Positions 1 to 14,100 of a stretch of 64,000 bases of DNA are shown here, piece after piece. The notes below the pieces were generated by a model. The model saw nothing but the letters and a program-made list of their open reading frames with translations, made no database searches and was not told where the DNA came from. The translations under genes and the position numbers were made by a program. Source of the DNA: Gymnogyps californianus (Eukaryota > Chordata > Aves > Accipitriformes > Cathartidae); assembly GCF_018139145.2 (NCBI RefSeq), contig NC_059473.1, positions 60,184,707 to 60,248,706 on the forward strand, read 5' to 3'. Numbering within the stretch: position 1 is the stretch's first letter; each line of letters starts with the position of its first letter.

Positions 1-2103
1 AAGCATTTGGTATCCACTTGAACCCTTATGGTTAATTTAGGTATATCAACATTTTATGTACCTTTTTTATATATCAAGGATTTTCTTGTTAAGATTAGTA
101 TTTTGGTATCTCAAGATAATATCCCATACATGGTGTTCTTAGGCAGACTGGGAATACCAGGTCATCTGTGGAACTGAAGGAGCCCTTGGAACAGATAGGA
201 AAATGCACCTTAGTTAGTTATTTTGGTACTTGTACAGATGTAATAGCTTCAAAGTGGTTTAAGTGCATGAAGGCTGAGGTGTTAAGACATTGATTTAAGG
301 AAAACACTGCAGTTATATCCCTGCAAAAGTTGTGCAGACAAGTTCTGGTTTGAAATGCCTCTATTAATTGGCATTTTTCAAAGTCAACTTAAAAACATAT
401 TTGTCTGTGAGACTTCTGTGTGATGATCTCTGTGACAGAGATCTGATCTGTTCCTGTTTATGACTGTGATAATTTCAGGTACAATTTACCTTTTTTGCCT
501 GTACAATCAGCTACTCTGACTTCTTAGACAGGTGCGGGGTTTTTGCTCGGCATCAGGGTGTGTGGCAAGGCAAGTTACACTGTGTTTGCAGGTGCTATGC
601 CTGGAGTCCTGTACAGCCAGTTTGTGCAAACTTGTAACACTTACAGTTACTTGCTGGCAGTTCTCATTACTTCTGTGGGTTTTTCCTCCCTTCCCCACCT
701 CCTTTGTGACTTAAATTATGATTTGGATCTTTCAAGCTTTACAGTAAAGGAATAATGTAGTTATTTTTGTAGTGCCTCATTTGGAGAGAATGCAGTGATT
801 CTTAAAGAAAATAGAGGTCATTATTAAATCCTTTTACTGGTTTAAAGTGAATTGTTTGCCTTGCTTTTAAGGGCTGCCAGGCATGCGGGCATGGGGTACC
901 TGGTCCCAGAATTCAGGCTGGGCTTATGGAAAGGCTTCCACCACTTTTTCTGCATTTCTTCATTAATGTCGTGAACCAGTAAGAGCACCATTCAGGTGGT
1001 GAAAAGTTTTATTCCAAGCTGAAAGGGAGCACTGTCATTAAAGTCTTAAGCTTTCATTTCTTTCCATGATAGTGCTCATACAACTTTATCGGAAAACAAC
1101 AACACCCCCACCCCTAATCCTATAGCTTTTCCATATAAACCTTACAGCTTTCTATGATCATACTGGAACAGCAGTAGAAAATCAGCTATATGGTGGCTCA
1201 GTTGTGGCATAACTCAAAACAAAATGTTGGCTGTATTTTGAAACTTGGTGGACTTGTCCTTTTTTGAACTATGCATTCAAGAAAAAGGAAGATAGAGGAG
1301 GGATATGTTATGTAGGATTAATTCTTTGATCATATTTCCCTTAAGCTAACAGAACTGGAAGTTAGCTGTTTCCAAGAGAATGCAATTGGTCCTTTCAGTA
1401 CTTTTTTCCCCTCTGTTTTGTCTTTAACCTAATGATAACCACCAAACAGTTGTGGAAGAGATGTCATTGATTTTATGTGTATTTGTATTTAAGTGTCCAA
1501 TAATAAACTTCAGTTCAGGTTTCTATTTCCCAAGCTTTGGTGGAGCTCGGACAAGAGTGCAGAGCCTGAGCATGCACATCTAGCAGATCTGAAGTTTTGC
1601 CTTACTCCTTGTTAGGGGTGATCCTGCAGGGATGAAGTATATATATAGGGTGTAGAAAATTCTTCAAGATCCTGTGCAGGTAATTGAATTGTTAGTGACG
1701 TCAATCCCTTTAGGTTAAGCTGTCATTGCGGGAAACATGCTATCTTGGATGTTTAAATTATTAACATAGGAACTAAAAAAATGCAACTTTTTCTTCCTCT
1801 AAGAAATGCTTTCTCGTGCTCAAGTCTTAGGACAATAGAAAACCCTAGCATAAAAAGAATGGGCAAAATTCATACATTTTGAGGCACAGATGTGCGTGCA
1901 CATACGTATGACTAATAATTCCTAGTAGTTATCCTTGCTCTATAAAGCAGCATTAGTATTTTTTTTTTTTCTTAGTGTTACAAGTTACCTCAGAGTTTGG
2001 TTTAATTTTCTCTGTGGAGGAATGAATGGGATCTGTTTAATTTTTTTCCCCTTTTAGAAATGTGATCGACAGCTAAATCTGTGCTTTCTTTTGCTTCCTG
2101 TAG
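1..2103 (+). other. TMEM181: TMEM181 upstream intron (partial)
   Basis: Intronic sequence leading to the acceptor at 2101-2103. I looked for the preceding exon (the acidic, Lys/Arg-rich segment that ends with Tyr-Tyr-Arg in mammals) and found nothing like it. There is a T-rich tract at 1960-1972 and a short TATATATA tract near 1636, but no recognisable repeat or RNA gene. Confidence 0.6.
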
Positions 2104-5100
2104 GCTGGCACCGATGCGATTATATACACTGTCCAAACGGCATTTTGTTCTGGTCTTTGTAGTATTCTTTGTTTGTTTTGGTCTGACAGTCTTCATAGGA
2201 ATAGCAGGTAAGGATGTTGTCTTTTTAAAAGATTACAGTTCTTGTATGCTTTGTCTAAACCTGTTGGTATTTACAGATATATTTAAATGCTAATGAGCTT
2301 ACTGCCCCTGAGATGTCTGAGGAAGCATTACTTTTGGCAGGGAGGGGGAAGTGTTTCTTCCATCTCATTTTTTCATAGGAGTACTACCTACACAGATTTC
2401 GTATTTGCAACTGCTTTGCAGGGGAGAGTCAGTAAAGTAAAACAAAACCAGCTTCATTGTAACAATTTTTCAGCAGACTGCTACATTAATTTTCGTCTTT
2501 GTATTTCAATCTGTAAAATGGTGGTGCTAATACTTGATTTCCTGTGAGGAAATTGATAACTGTTTGTAAAGCCTTCTAAATGTTTGGGTGATAAATGCCA
2601 CAGAAATATAAAATATTTTAGTAATGTAAAAATATGAACTTCTGTTGTCGAACATATATGAGCTTAGGTCTCTGGTTTCAGAGACCTTTGTGGGGGTCAT
2701 GACATGATCTGGGAGGCTGAGCACTTAGTGCCTGGATGCTTATCCTGGAGATCAGAGAGGTTTGTGGAAGTCTGGTCGACAAAGATGCAGAGTGTCATTA
2801 GGCAGATGGAAAGCGTGGGAGCCCTGTGTATTTCATGCCAGAGAGCTTTTCCAGGTCTAAAACGTACTTGAAAAAGAAGTCAGCGTGCTGTCACTGCAGT
2901 GTTAATAAGCTAATACTCTGCTGTCAGGATAGCTTTGTCAACACAGAAGTTAATTGACAGGCAGGGAGAGGGGAAGAGAGGAACTTGTACTCATCAAGCA
3001 ACCCATCCCCCATGTAAGAATAATTTAAGGACATTACCACCTCCCCCCTACTTTACTGCTTATTTACACGTCACTCAGCGTGTTCTCCTGTGCTACTCTC
3101 TGACACCCCTTGACCTGTCTGTAGGGTTGTCTCTACCTCTGCCCTGTCCTTCACTTCCTTTAGAATGAGACAGGCTGCCCAGGCCTGGGACTCATCTGCC
3201 CTGCCTGCCTTGGAAAGAAGGGGGGGTTAATTGGAGGCAGCTGTTTGGGCTTTTTGTGCCCATCTGTGCCTTGTAGGCAGTACATTCTTCATAATAGCAT
3301 TACATAATAAAATTTGTCTGTGAAATAAAACCTTCTTTCCTGCTGTTTGATTTATTGTAGCAGCCTAAGGTCCAAATAGACTTTCAGTTCATAAAGGTTA
3401 ACCACTGATATTCCTGTGACTTGCCTAAGGATGCTGAAGGGCATTATTTGGCCACTAAAATACCGTATAAATACATTTACAAAAATGCATTTTATATGAA
3501 TGATAAAGGAAAAAACCCTGGAATTACTTAATTTAGTGTCATTTGGCTATTTGGCTTAAAAAGTGAACCATATTTGTAGTTGTGTATTTATACTGCCAGT
3601 TGCAAGAAATGCAAGAAAGTTGTTTTACGTAAGACTAGGCAAAAAGCAGCGCTCCTGGAAGAGAAAACTGAACATTTCATTCTTAATCGGTAGCAGAACC
3701 TGAAAGAGAGCTGTGTTGGCATGTTGCATTGTGTCTGCGTGCAGAGTGATCTGATGATGTGATTGCCTTTGGTCCAGGGGACCTGGCTGCTTTAAGCAAC
3801 GCTTGGTCATCTGTAGCCTGCTGGGGTCCCAGGACTTGCCTGTGATCCCCTTCAGGAACTGGCACGGCTGTGGGATTCTTGTCCTTGTAAGACTGGTTTG
3901 CTGGATAGTTTTGTTGACAAAGCATGAACACAGTTCATTATTATAACTCAATTATTTTTAAAAGAATGCTGTTTACCTTGGGAGGAGACCCACTGAACAT
4001 CTACTGTGATGTTTTTCGTGGCTTTTGTTGACAACTCCTTGCTTCCTGTGAATAGAGGGAGGGGCACTAACTCATTAAAGGGTGCGGTCTGAGCAAAACT
4101 CATCAAACCCAGTAAGTAAATGAAAAAGTGGGAGATACATCCATATTTTCTGTGCTACTTGAATGTGCCGTTGCCCATACTCAACATCTCTATCTGCAGT
4201 TTGGGAAGCCTAGCAGAAGTCTTGCTTCTCATCTGAGAAAACAAGACAGTTTAATCCTAGGTGGCTGTTGCTCTTCAGTTCTTGTAACCCAAGACAGATG
4301 CAAACTTGTTTTTTTCCCAAGTTGCACTCACTTTCTTTCCCTTTTCCCAATGGAAATATCATCTCTGGGGTGAGACAAGTGCAAGGAAAATCCAAGGTGC
4401 AGAGCTCATTTTCTGTACCTGTGCAGTTTTCCTGTTCACCACCTCAGGGTGAACAGGAAAACTTTGCTTTCAAATGTGATTCTGTTAACTGAGCAACACT
4501 AAAAGAAAAACAATAACAACATGATTTAATCACCATTTTTTAATAATACGTCCACAGCATTGTTTTGGTCAGTTGCTTTAAAAAGCTTCAATATATTGCT
4601 TGCTAGAGGAGTAGCAGTTATAGCAGTAGAACCTCATTCTTTTTTTGGTTGCTGCTCTTAAAAACTGGGGCTATGATCTCTCTGCCCCAATATTGGTTCA
4701 CATCTTCTGGTAAAAAAAAAAACTTTTTAAAAAGGGTCATTCTGTTGTTTTTGTTAAGACTTAATTACTGAAATACGATGACTTATGAACTGTGAGCACT
4801 TACTGAAATTGAATTATGCTTTTCAAAACAAAAATGCCTTCCAAAAATCTGCCCTGTTTATATGTACTTGAGAACTGAAAAGTTCAATGATGCAGAACTG
4901 ACTTTATAGTGGGTGGCTGTTAGTGAAGTTGAACTGTAATTCTGATATGAAGCTTAGAGTGTGATGGGTGAAATTCTTCATTTTTCCATTTAAAGTCTGT
5001 AAGATGGTTAATATTGTAATTAGAGTGGTTATAGAAGCCCAAGCAATGCTGCATGTTTACAGCTGTCATGACAGCTAACCTAGAACACTTCTTGCACAGA

Positions 5101-8100
5101 ATGATCCCATGTTGCTTATTTATAAACTTCCTTCTTTTCCATTGTTTCTCTGTAGTAACTTTGAAGTCCATGGTCTTTGTGAAAAACTGCTTTTCTTGTA
5201 TAATTTTTTTAATACTAAGTTTGTGGCTGAAAGTTTGTGTTTTGATGATTAGTAAATTACATTAAATTGCCAGACTGAATACGTAAGGGGAGAGACCATC
5301 TGGACAGAGAAATCTTGCTGTGACTGGGAAGCCTCTAGAGTGACCCAAATACACACATATATGTCCTGCCTATGTCCCTACCTGCTATACATCTCCTCTG
5401 TGTTTGTTCATACCCTGGTATATAGAGACAGAGCTTTTCCTACTCTTCCCTTCCACTTTTCTGGTTTAGTCCTTTCATGTATGTACATATGCATGCATGA
5501 GTACATACTTTTGTGTATGTACATACATGCATGCATTCCTCTTCTCCCCAGTACCATGTGTTCTTGCATACCTAAGAAGGCTAAGGGGAAACCGTATCGC
5601 TGTCTACAACAACCTTATCAGAGGATACACAGAAGATGGGGCTAGACTCTTCTCAGAGGTGCATGATCTTAGGGTGAGAGGCAACAGGCACAAGCTGGAA
5701 CACAAGAAATTCCAGTTAGATATTAGGAAATTTTTCTTACCATAAGGGTGGTTAAATACTGGAACAGGTTGCCCAGGGAGGTTGTGGGAGTCTCTGTCCT
5801 TAGAGATGTTCAAGACTTGAATGGACATGGCCCTGAGCAACCTGATCTAATTAAACAAGAGGGTGGACTAGACGGCCTCTGGAGGTCTCTTCTAACATGA
5901 ATTCTGATTTTATTGTTTCCCATTTACTGCATACAGAACTAGAGGTAGGGTGTGAGTGGATGGATGCAGTTGATCAGTACATGTTAAGTGTGCGTATCTG
6001 TATCAAGAATGGTTGGAGGAATGGTTGCATAAAAAGTCTGGTAGTGAGCTGAGCATCTCCCACTACAATTGGACATGCAACTCCATTGATTAAATGGATT
6101 GTCTGTTTTAGGAGAAATTGTTTATAGAACTTTTATGCAATTATGTTTATTAATGAGATGATATACATAATATATTGTAGCCCCAGATTTCTATAGAAAA
6201 GGAGGGGCCCAATCTGAGTAGACTGAGAACTGTTCCTAAACAAACATGTGGGTATCTTGGCTTGAACAAACCAATGCAATGAAAATCCAGCACTAGCCAG
6301 AAGGTACTGTTATTGTGATTGTGCCAGCAGGTACACTACATGTACGTAAAAAGGCATTAGCATCATGCACTCAAATACAGTGGGATGTGTTTGCCCTGGT
6401 ACCTGAGCCTTGAGTGCAACGCATTATGGACACTATGCTCTATGTAAATCAGGTAATGGTAGCAGTTTGGCTATAGAAACTTTATAGTGCAATTAAATGT
6501 GCTGGTTTCTCAGGTGGTTTTTGCAGCCCTTGTTGAGCTTCAAGTTGCTGTAACAACAGTGCCACTGGTGCTTAGCTAGCTTTTTCTGTAGCTGAGTACT
6601 TTCATGACTGCAGTGTACAGCTTAGCTTGGGAAAAATACTGTGTGATTTGTTGTAGTAGTTTAGAGTACACATGCAGGGCTTCTGACATGAAGTTCTGGA
6701 TTTATAATTTACTTCCTATTTAATCATGCCTAGAAATACTATGGCAGAGAGGCTTAAAGGAACATTCAGGCTGAGTTTATTAATGATATTGAAATATCTA
6801 AGTGATTTACCCTTCAGCTTAAACATCTGAAAAGTGGGATACTATTTACCTGCTTTGCAGGGAGGTATTTTGTACAGTCTTTTGAAATCTTATATTTATG
6901 TCATTACTGATCAGTAATACACATACTTCAATAGTGTTTTCTTTCTTCCTTCTTATATATTGTGTAGGTCCTAATGTAATTGAAACTTCTGTAGCAAGAA
7001 CCGACTTAAATAACAGCCTAAAGGTAAGAGTTAATAAATATCATTGGATTACATGAATGGCTTTATTTGATGTCAGTAATGTTAAACATTCCCCTCCTTC
7101 CCCCCAGTTATTTTAAGTATTTAAATTTTTACTGGAAAACTTCTTGGCCACATGGTGCTTTCCAGTTTGAAATTGAACGTGCAATATTGTACTACCACTG
7201 TGTTATTTCATGAGTGGCCCGGCAGCAATGTCTAGTCTCTTACTTTTGTGAGCAGGTAAGGTAGAGAATTCTATGATGTTTCAGCACAGTAATTCCTGAT
7301 AAAGTGATACTTGAGTGTTGATAGGATTCCCTGGTGAGTTCATGTTGGAGATTCTTGCAGGGGGTCCAGAAATAGAAATTGAGAACATAAACTGAAAAAC
7401 AATGCTCTCAGTGGCAACTAATGATGTCCCTCTTGTGATCTTCCTTTCTTTCAGCTGGGAAGGAATATTTCTTTTTCTCATTAATTGTTTACTGTCACGT
7501 GACCAAGACATGGGATCTGGCTTCCTAACATGAACCTTCACATTCATTTTCTTGAAAGCTTTCATATTTTCGTTCTCAGTTCTTGCATTTTTATTTCTGT
7601 CTAGCTCTTCGCTGTCAACCTAATATCTAAAGAAATTTTTGTGAAAGTGCTAAAAAGGTTTTGTTTTGATTTTTTTTTTTAAGTAAATATTCTTTAAGTA
7701 CACTGGAACATTTCTTTTTTTCATCTATTAGTCACCTATATATGTTTGGATTGGTACTGTATTATGGATGGAATTTTTTTTTTAAAAAGCATATTTTTAT
7801 ATCAAATAAGAGAAGTCTTTCCTGCATGTGGGTTTTATCTGTTAATGATATCTTCCATGCTTTTGAAAGGAATGTGGGATTTTTAGAAAACCTAGTGGAA
7901 AATAGTTGTTGTTTTCATAATTATAGTTGAACAGGTTTAAAACTGTGTAGCAGATGAGGGGTCACAAATCTGACTTTTGATGTAAAGTGCTAGAAATTAC
8001 TTTTCATTTTCAGGCTAGGTCTCAGGATTTTGTTTTTCGTATCTGAACTTTTTTGTTTCATTGCTGCTGCTTTTATGTGCTTTAAGTAGTCACACCTTTC

Positions 8101-11100
8101 CTTACTTCAGTGGTGTGCAAAATATGTGCGCTGTTTAAGCTACTTCTCTGGAAGACTTATATTTGAGCTGCTTATCATACCGTCCACAGAGTAGCACATA
8201 TTGAATCTATTCCCAAAAATATTGTCACAAACATAATTAACATGCCTTTCATCATTGTAACTACAGTTATATCATGTAACAGAATAATGGCTGGTGCTAA
8301 CCTCGTGGGGTTTTTTACAGCTGAAGCCATTTAATTTAAGTTCGCCACCACTGTCTACTTACAATCAGCAGCTGTGGCTGACCTGCGTAGTTGAGTTGGA
8401 TCAGCATGATGGTGAGAATCTTACCTAATTCTCAGTAAACTGCTATAGCAACCTGTATATTGTAACTTTAATTTCATCTGTCACATACATGATCCTGTTG
8501 ATTTCTGGCTATGGTTGGTGGGTTTTTCCTTTGATGCATTTTCTCCCTGTTCACCCCCTGCCCCCAGTAAAGACATGGACAGCACTGATCTTGAGAACCG
8601 GAAGCAACAGGTATATGGGATAAGTTGTTTGTTATTTCTGTGAAAGCAGTAGTATCTAGAGAATCTGAGTCTCTCTTCCTTAATTTTGGGGGGAATTAGA
8701 GGTGTACATTGTAATGATATTAATTTTTCAATAAAACTTCCCTGTAAATATGTGAGAAATACTGTATTAGTAATGGTTAATCTGTCAAGATTCAGTACAG
8801 GGCATTTGTGACTTACTGCCTAAGTATATAAATAACAAGTTTTGTGGGTTTTTTTTAATATACTGGACCCCTACTCCAGTAAAGTATAACTGAATAACTT
8901 TGAGTAATCTTTGGATATCTTATGTTTTAAACTATATTTGGAACTCTAGTTAAGATTTGATTTCTGCATGTAGCAATTGCTTAATGTTTTCTCTTTTAAT
9001 TACAGTATCCCTCAAAAAGAATGTTACTATGATAGTCAAAGTACTTGGGGTGGTGAAGGATGGAAGCACACCATATGTTAATAATCAAGTTCACAATCGG
9101 ACGAGATTACTCAGTTGCGCACAAGTATGTGCTTGCTTAAACAAAACTCTGATGCAGTACATTTTCTTTGAATCTGTTTGTGTGCATTTTACATTACATT
9201 GCAAATGAGAAGAATATATCTGCTAAGCACGTCTCAGGAAAGACTCTAGAGTATAGTTTTATTTATAATTGCAATCTAGCTAGTAATGCTGAGCAAGATA
9301 CCTACCTATCTGTCGTCTTCTGATTACTCCTATGACTTGTGTCTATTACCCCTTAAAGACCCTCTTTTTTGTTAGAGTAGCTCTCTGCCAGCAAAGCAGT
9401 GTGTCCTGCTTAGTCACCTAAACAGATTTAGCAGTACTGAAGAAAGGGGTATTGCAGTAGAAGATTGGATATAGGGCTGCAGAGGCAAGAAAAATTCTCC
9501 TCCAACACCTAGCAGAGAGTCTGGTTGAAATCAGCTGGCATCTGTGTTCTGAAAAAGCCAAATTTCGTGCCACTTGTGAAGAAATGTTTAAGGTTTGGAG
9601 TTTCTAGTATAATTTTCACTGAAATTTTTAAGCTTAGGGACATCCAAAACAGCTTCTCCAGATGCAAGTCCTTTAGGAAGGGCATAGCTGAAGTTTTTTT
9701 GTGATAAGCATATAGGGTAAATGAAACGTTTCCTTTTTATATATATACACATATATATGAAATCTGCAGAAATTAATGAACAGCGTTCCATTAGATTTAA
9801 TTACATACAGCCAAGAGAGCGATATGCTTGGGTTTTCTCTTTCTGCCTGTTAACTTTTAGAAATGAGTTAGTACAAGATAGCCCCATCTCACAATCCGAT
9901 GACCCAGAGCTTGACTGACAGAGTTATTCAGATCCTTCCTGGTGCTGCAAGCAGTTGCTTTCACCAGCTTAAGTGAAAAGTTAGCCTTGTTTATTGGTTC
10001 AACCTTTGATCCTGCTGACTGACTTCATCAGTTTCTTCTACTTTGTCTGGTATCTTTCAAGAAATTCTTTATCTGCGGGTCTTGTTTGAGTCTTATTCTA
10101 ACTGATCAAGATTGGTAAGGCATATAATAAATATCATCAATATCTGACCACTTAGAAACAAATTATCCAACCTATACTAACAGTGCATATTCTGGAATAA
10201 ATTGAAGGCTTTTACGTACTATTCTTCACTGTATGTGTTCACAGAAATGCAGTGAAATCATTGTTGCTCACCTTGGCTACCTGAACTACACTCAGTACAA
10301 CATATTTGTTAGCTTTGAAGATCTATATAAGTTAACGTACACCATCCAGAATATTACTTTCACAGTAAGTATAAAGTTTTATACTAGCAAAAGAAATCTC
10401 TTTAATTACTAATGCTGTAGAAGTCTGCTTTAACTATAATAAAGTTCTCATTTTTGAAGATAAACATAAAGATGCATCATAATTAATTTTTCTGTCACTA
10501 CTAATGTCAGAACTATTATAGCATTTGCTGTTAATAAGGGTGTAGACCAATTTTTTTAACTCTGTAAGGAAAGATTTTTCTTTCAGAACTGCTAATGCTG
10601 TTTTCTGGAAGAGATATATTTAGTCTAATTCCTGGGAGATATTTTTAACAGTAGGCAAGCTAGACTAGAACATCCAGTTTTCTGCATTTGCTTATAGAGA
10701 TGTTGCCTCTCTAAAGCATGGTATCTTTTTCAGCCTTTCCAGTAGGTGTATCTGAATTAGCAAGATTTTTCCAGACTTTACAAAAGTGTGGGCTAGAAAG
10801 ATTTAACAAACTCAAAGAAAAATGAAGATTTTTGTTTTTGACTGTGCTTATGAGGAAGAGAAAAATGTTTATTGAGCTAAAACAAGCAGGCTAATAAAAT
10901 AATTCACTAAAATAATCCCTAGTGAAATAATTAGCTCAGTTCGTAGTGCTAAAGATTGCTTATAAAACAGTTACATCATCAGTGTGTGCTGGTTGGCTCC
11001 AGAAAGAAATTTAGAAACATTTGCATTGGGAGAAAATTGAACTAAACCAAATTTATAATACAAATTACTATGCTATATTCTACCTGTATGCAACTTCCGG

Positions 11101-14100
11101 TGTGTCAGAGCAGGTAGCAGGCAAAAATCTTACTGTAAAGCAGAAGTGTTTTTTATATACTAAATGCACTTCCTGAATATTAATATTTGTAATATTCTAG
11201 TGCATAAAGAACATCATTAAAAATAAGCTCTAAGGGGAAAAAAAACCCAAACTCACAAACCCTTTGCTTAGTTCCAGATTTCAAACAGGACAAAGTGTTG
11301 GAGCATTTATAGTTGTACAGTTTATTATCTTGCTTTGCAGGCTGCCTTTAAGGCAGACTGGTGCGCAAAACCAAAAAACCCAAACCCAAAGCCCTGCTTT
11401 CCCGCAGCAACTAAAATTGTCAGTTTATTTCATTATTACAATGGTTTATGGTGATCTCAGTTGAAATCATAGATTGCCTTTTGTATAATGGGATTCTCTA
11501 CATACAACTTTCATTCTACATTAGCGGTTTAAAAAGACAAGACAGAGGTTGACAGATTTAATACATTGAAAGGTAAAGCCTCTTGTTCAGATGGGTGCAG
11601 AGCATATGTTGTACCAGGGAGTTTACGTTTCAAAAGTGGCTTCAAAAGAGAAGCATGCCAGGTATGAGATAAATTGTCAACAGAGCAGAGTTTATGCAAA
11701 CTGACATGTTATAATTAATATTTGTGCCCTTCTAATAATTAGAGAAGAAGGAGCTTTTCCTCCTTAACCTATGAAAAAAGTTCTTTATTTCTGGTTAGCT
11801 CATTTATTCTTCCCTTACTTGATTTTCTTTTTTCCACTTCTGAAACAAGAGAATAAGCTTTAAGAAAACAAAACCATTACAGGAAGCATGCCTGTACCTT
11901 ATCAACCTCTTCATAATCAATTTATGCATCTGACCTTGGTAATAATGAAGAACATACTGAATTTACTCAATTATTGGCATTTAAACTTTGAATGAAAGTG
12001 CAACTGAAATCAATGAAGAATATCCTTTTTGTCCTGAGAAGTGCTTTAACATATGACAGCACACTGAGTATGTTACAAAGTGGCAGGGTAAAAGAGAAGC
12101 AAGGATATTAGGCTGCTTTTGTTATCTTTTCATCAGATAGTCCTATGGGTATGAATTTATCTTTGTCTTTCCATGGTGACATGGTGGAATTCAGTTATAC
12201 CTTTAAATTTTGAAAAGCCAGAGAACTTTTCAGTATCTGCAGAAAGTGCTAATTATTGCTGTTGTATGTACCCCGTCAAAACATTGTTCATTGGGCTATT
12301 TTTCTTCTGTTTTCTTGCAGTGGAAGACCTACAATCCAACTTTTTCACAAGTGGAAATATGGTTCCGATTTGTCTTTGTAGTTCTTACTTTTATGGTCAC
12401 GGTAAGATTTTGTTTCAGTTTTTCTGGAGTATATTATGTAGACAGCTGATAACACTGTTCTGTAGTGCTGTGTTTAGTAACTTAACCCCAGGTAGCAGAG
12501 TTGAGATATCACTGAATGGGTGTAAAAAATGTTCCTAAAATACTTATGTAGTTGCTGCTTTTATGTTTTTACAAGTGGTATTGAAGGGACATTAAGAAAA
12601 CAGGATAAATGGGAAAACTTGTTTTTCTAAACTGTGATTTTTGAATTGAACAGAAAGAATTTTGCTTAAACAAAGGACATTGTGATTAGATGCTAGAAAA
12701 AATATTTTTTTGCAGTGCAGGTAGGCTCAGACATTGGAATAGGATGCCCAGAGTGTGGGCTCTCCATCTCTGAAAATGAGCAAAACTCAGTTGAATATGA
12801 CCTTGACCTAACTTTAAAGTTGTCACTGCCTTGAGTGTGAGGATGGGCCAGATGACCTCCAGAGGTCCCTTACAACCTAAACGATGCTATGATTTAGATT
12901 ATCTCTCCCCTCCAACCTGGTTTGGCCCCTGGAAAAGAAGTGTTTGGAAAACAAAACAACATAAAATCTAAAATGCAGAATTTTCAGAGTAAGGACACTA
13001 AAGCACTGAACACTTGCATAGCATTTTTCTCACATAGATGATGTCACTCAGCAAGTAACTGTGAATGTGATATGGAATCTGTTTTTTTAAAAAGTGAGTT
13101 TAAGTGGAAGTTGTTGGTAGTGTGTGACCAGTAATTAGGCAACATTTTTTCATACATTGTTGATTTGCATGGTATTAGCTGGTTTCCTTCTCAGTTTGCT
13201 TGAGAGATTAAGTAATTTGCATTGGGGTAAGCCAGCAGACTTGAAGCAGAAGTAGAAGCTAGGAGATGTGGCTCCTGTTTTACAATGTTCTTAGTGGCAA
13301 AGACCTCGTGAAGTAGCCTTTGCAATGTGCTGTGTTGTCTCTTTACTCTGGTAAAACCATTAAGGCTGTATTCCTTCCTTACAAATTGTTGTTGTTGTTT
13401 TATAGTGTCTGTTTGCACATTCCCTGCGGAAATTCTCCATGAGAGACTGGGGTATTGAACAGAAATGGATGTCCATCCTCCTTCCCCTCCTGCTACTTTA
13501 TAATGGTACTTGTATCCTGGAATTTTTAGAAAAGCTCCTTTTTTAAAAACATTAAAAGAAAGTAAGGAAAAAAAGAGAGCGCGCGCGAGAGAGAAGGTGA
13601 AATGGAATTTGGCCTTGAACTTATAAGCAGCTGTTTATAAGGCTTCAGAAAACTAGTTTTAAAAAAACCCAACCCTTTTTAAGTGTATCAAATTCAAGGG
13701 CATAATGAGTAGATGGATTTCATTCTTTTCACTCACGTGAATGTCAGCTCTATTTGTTTAAAGCTCTGATTGGAATAGGTGGCTGCAACCATACTGAACC
13801 TTTCATATAGCGACATGTAAATGCAATTTCTGTGTTTGTCTGCTAAGTCTTACTTCTTCATTTTAAAGATACTTGCACTTTAGTTAAAAATGGAGGCTAC
13901 TTTTAGTCTGGTAAACCACAGCAAATTTTAGCACTCTCTAGCAGTACCAAAAGAATATTTGCCTTTCAGTCATTCTATGATAATTTTTTAGGTCATCACC
14001 AAGAACAGTGGTTTAGTAGAAAGTCTAATAAAACCTGAAATCTTCTAGAAATGTTGGCAACCATTTCAGATTATTTCTACAGCACAGACGATTGCTGCTG

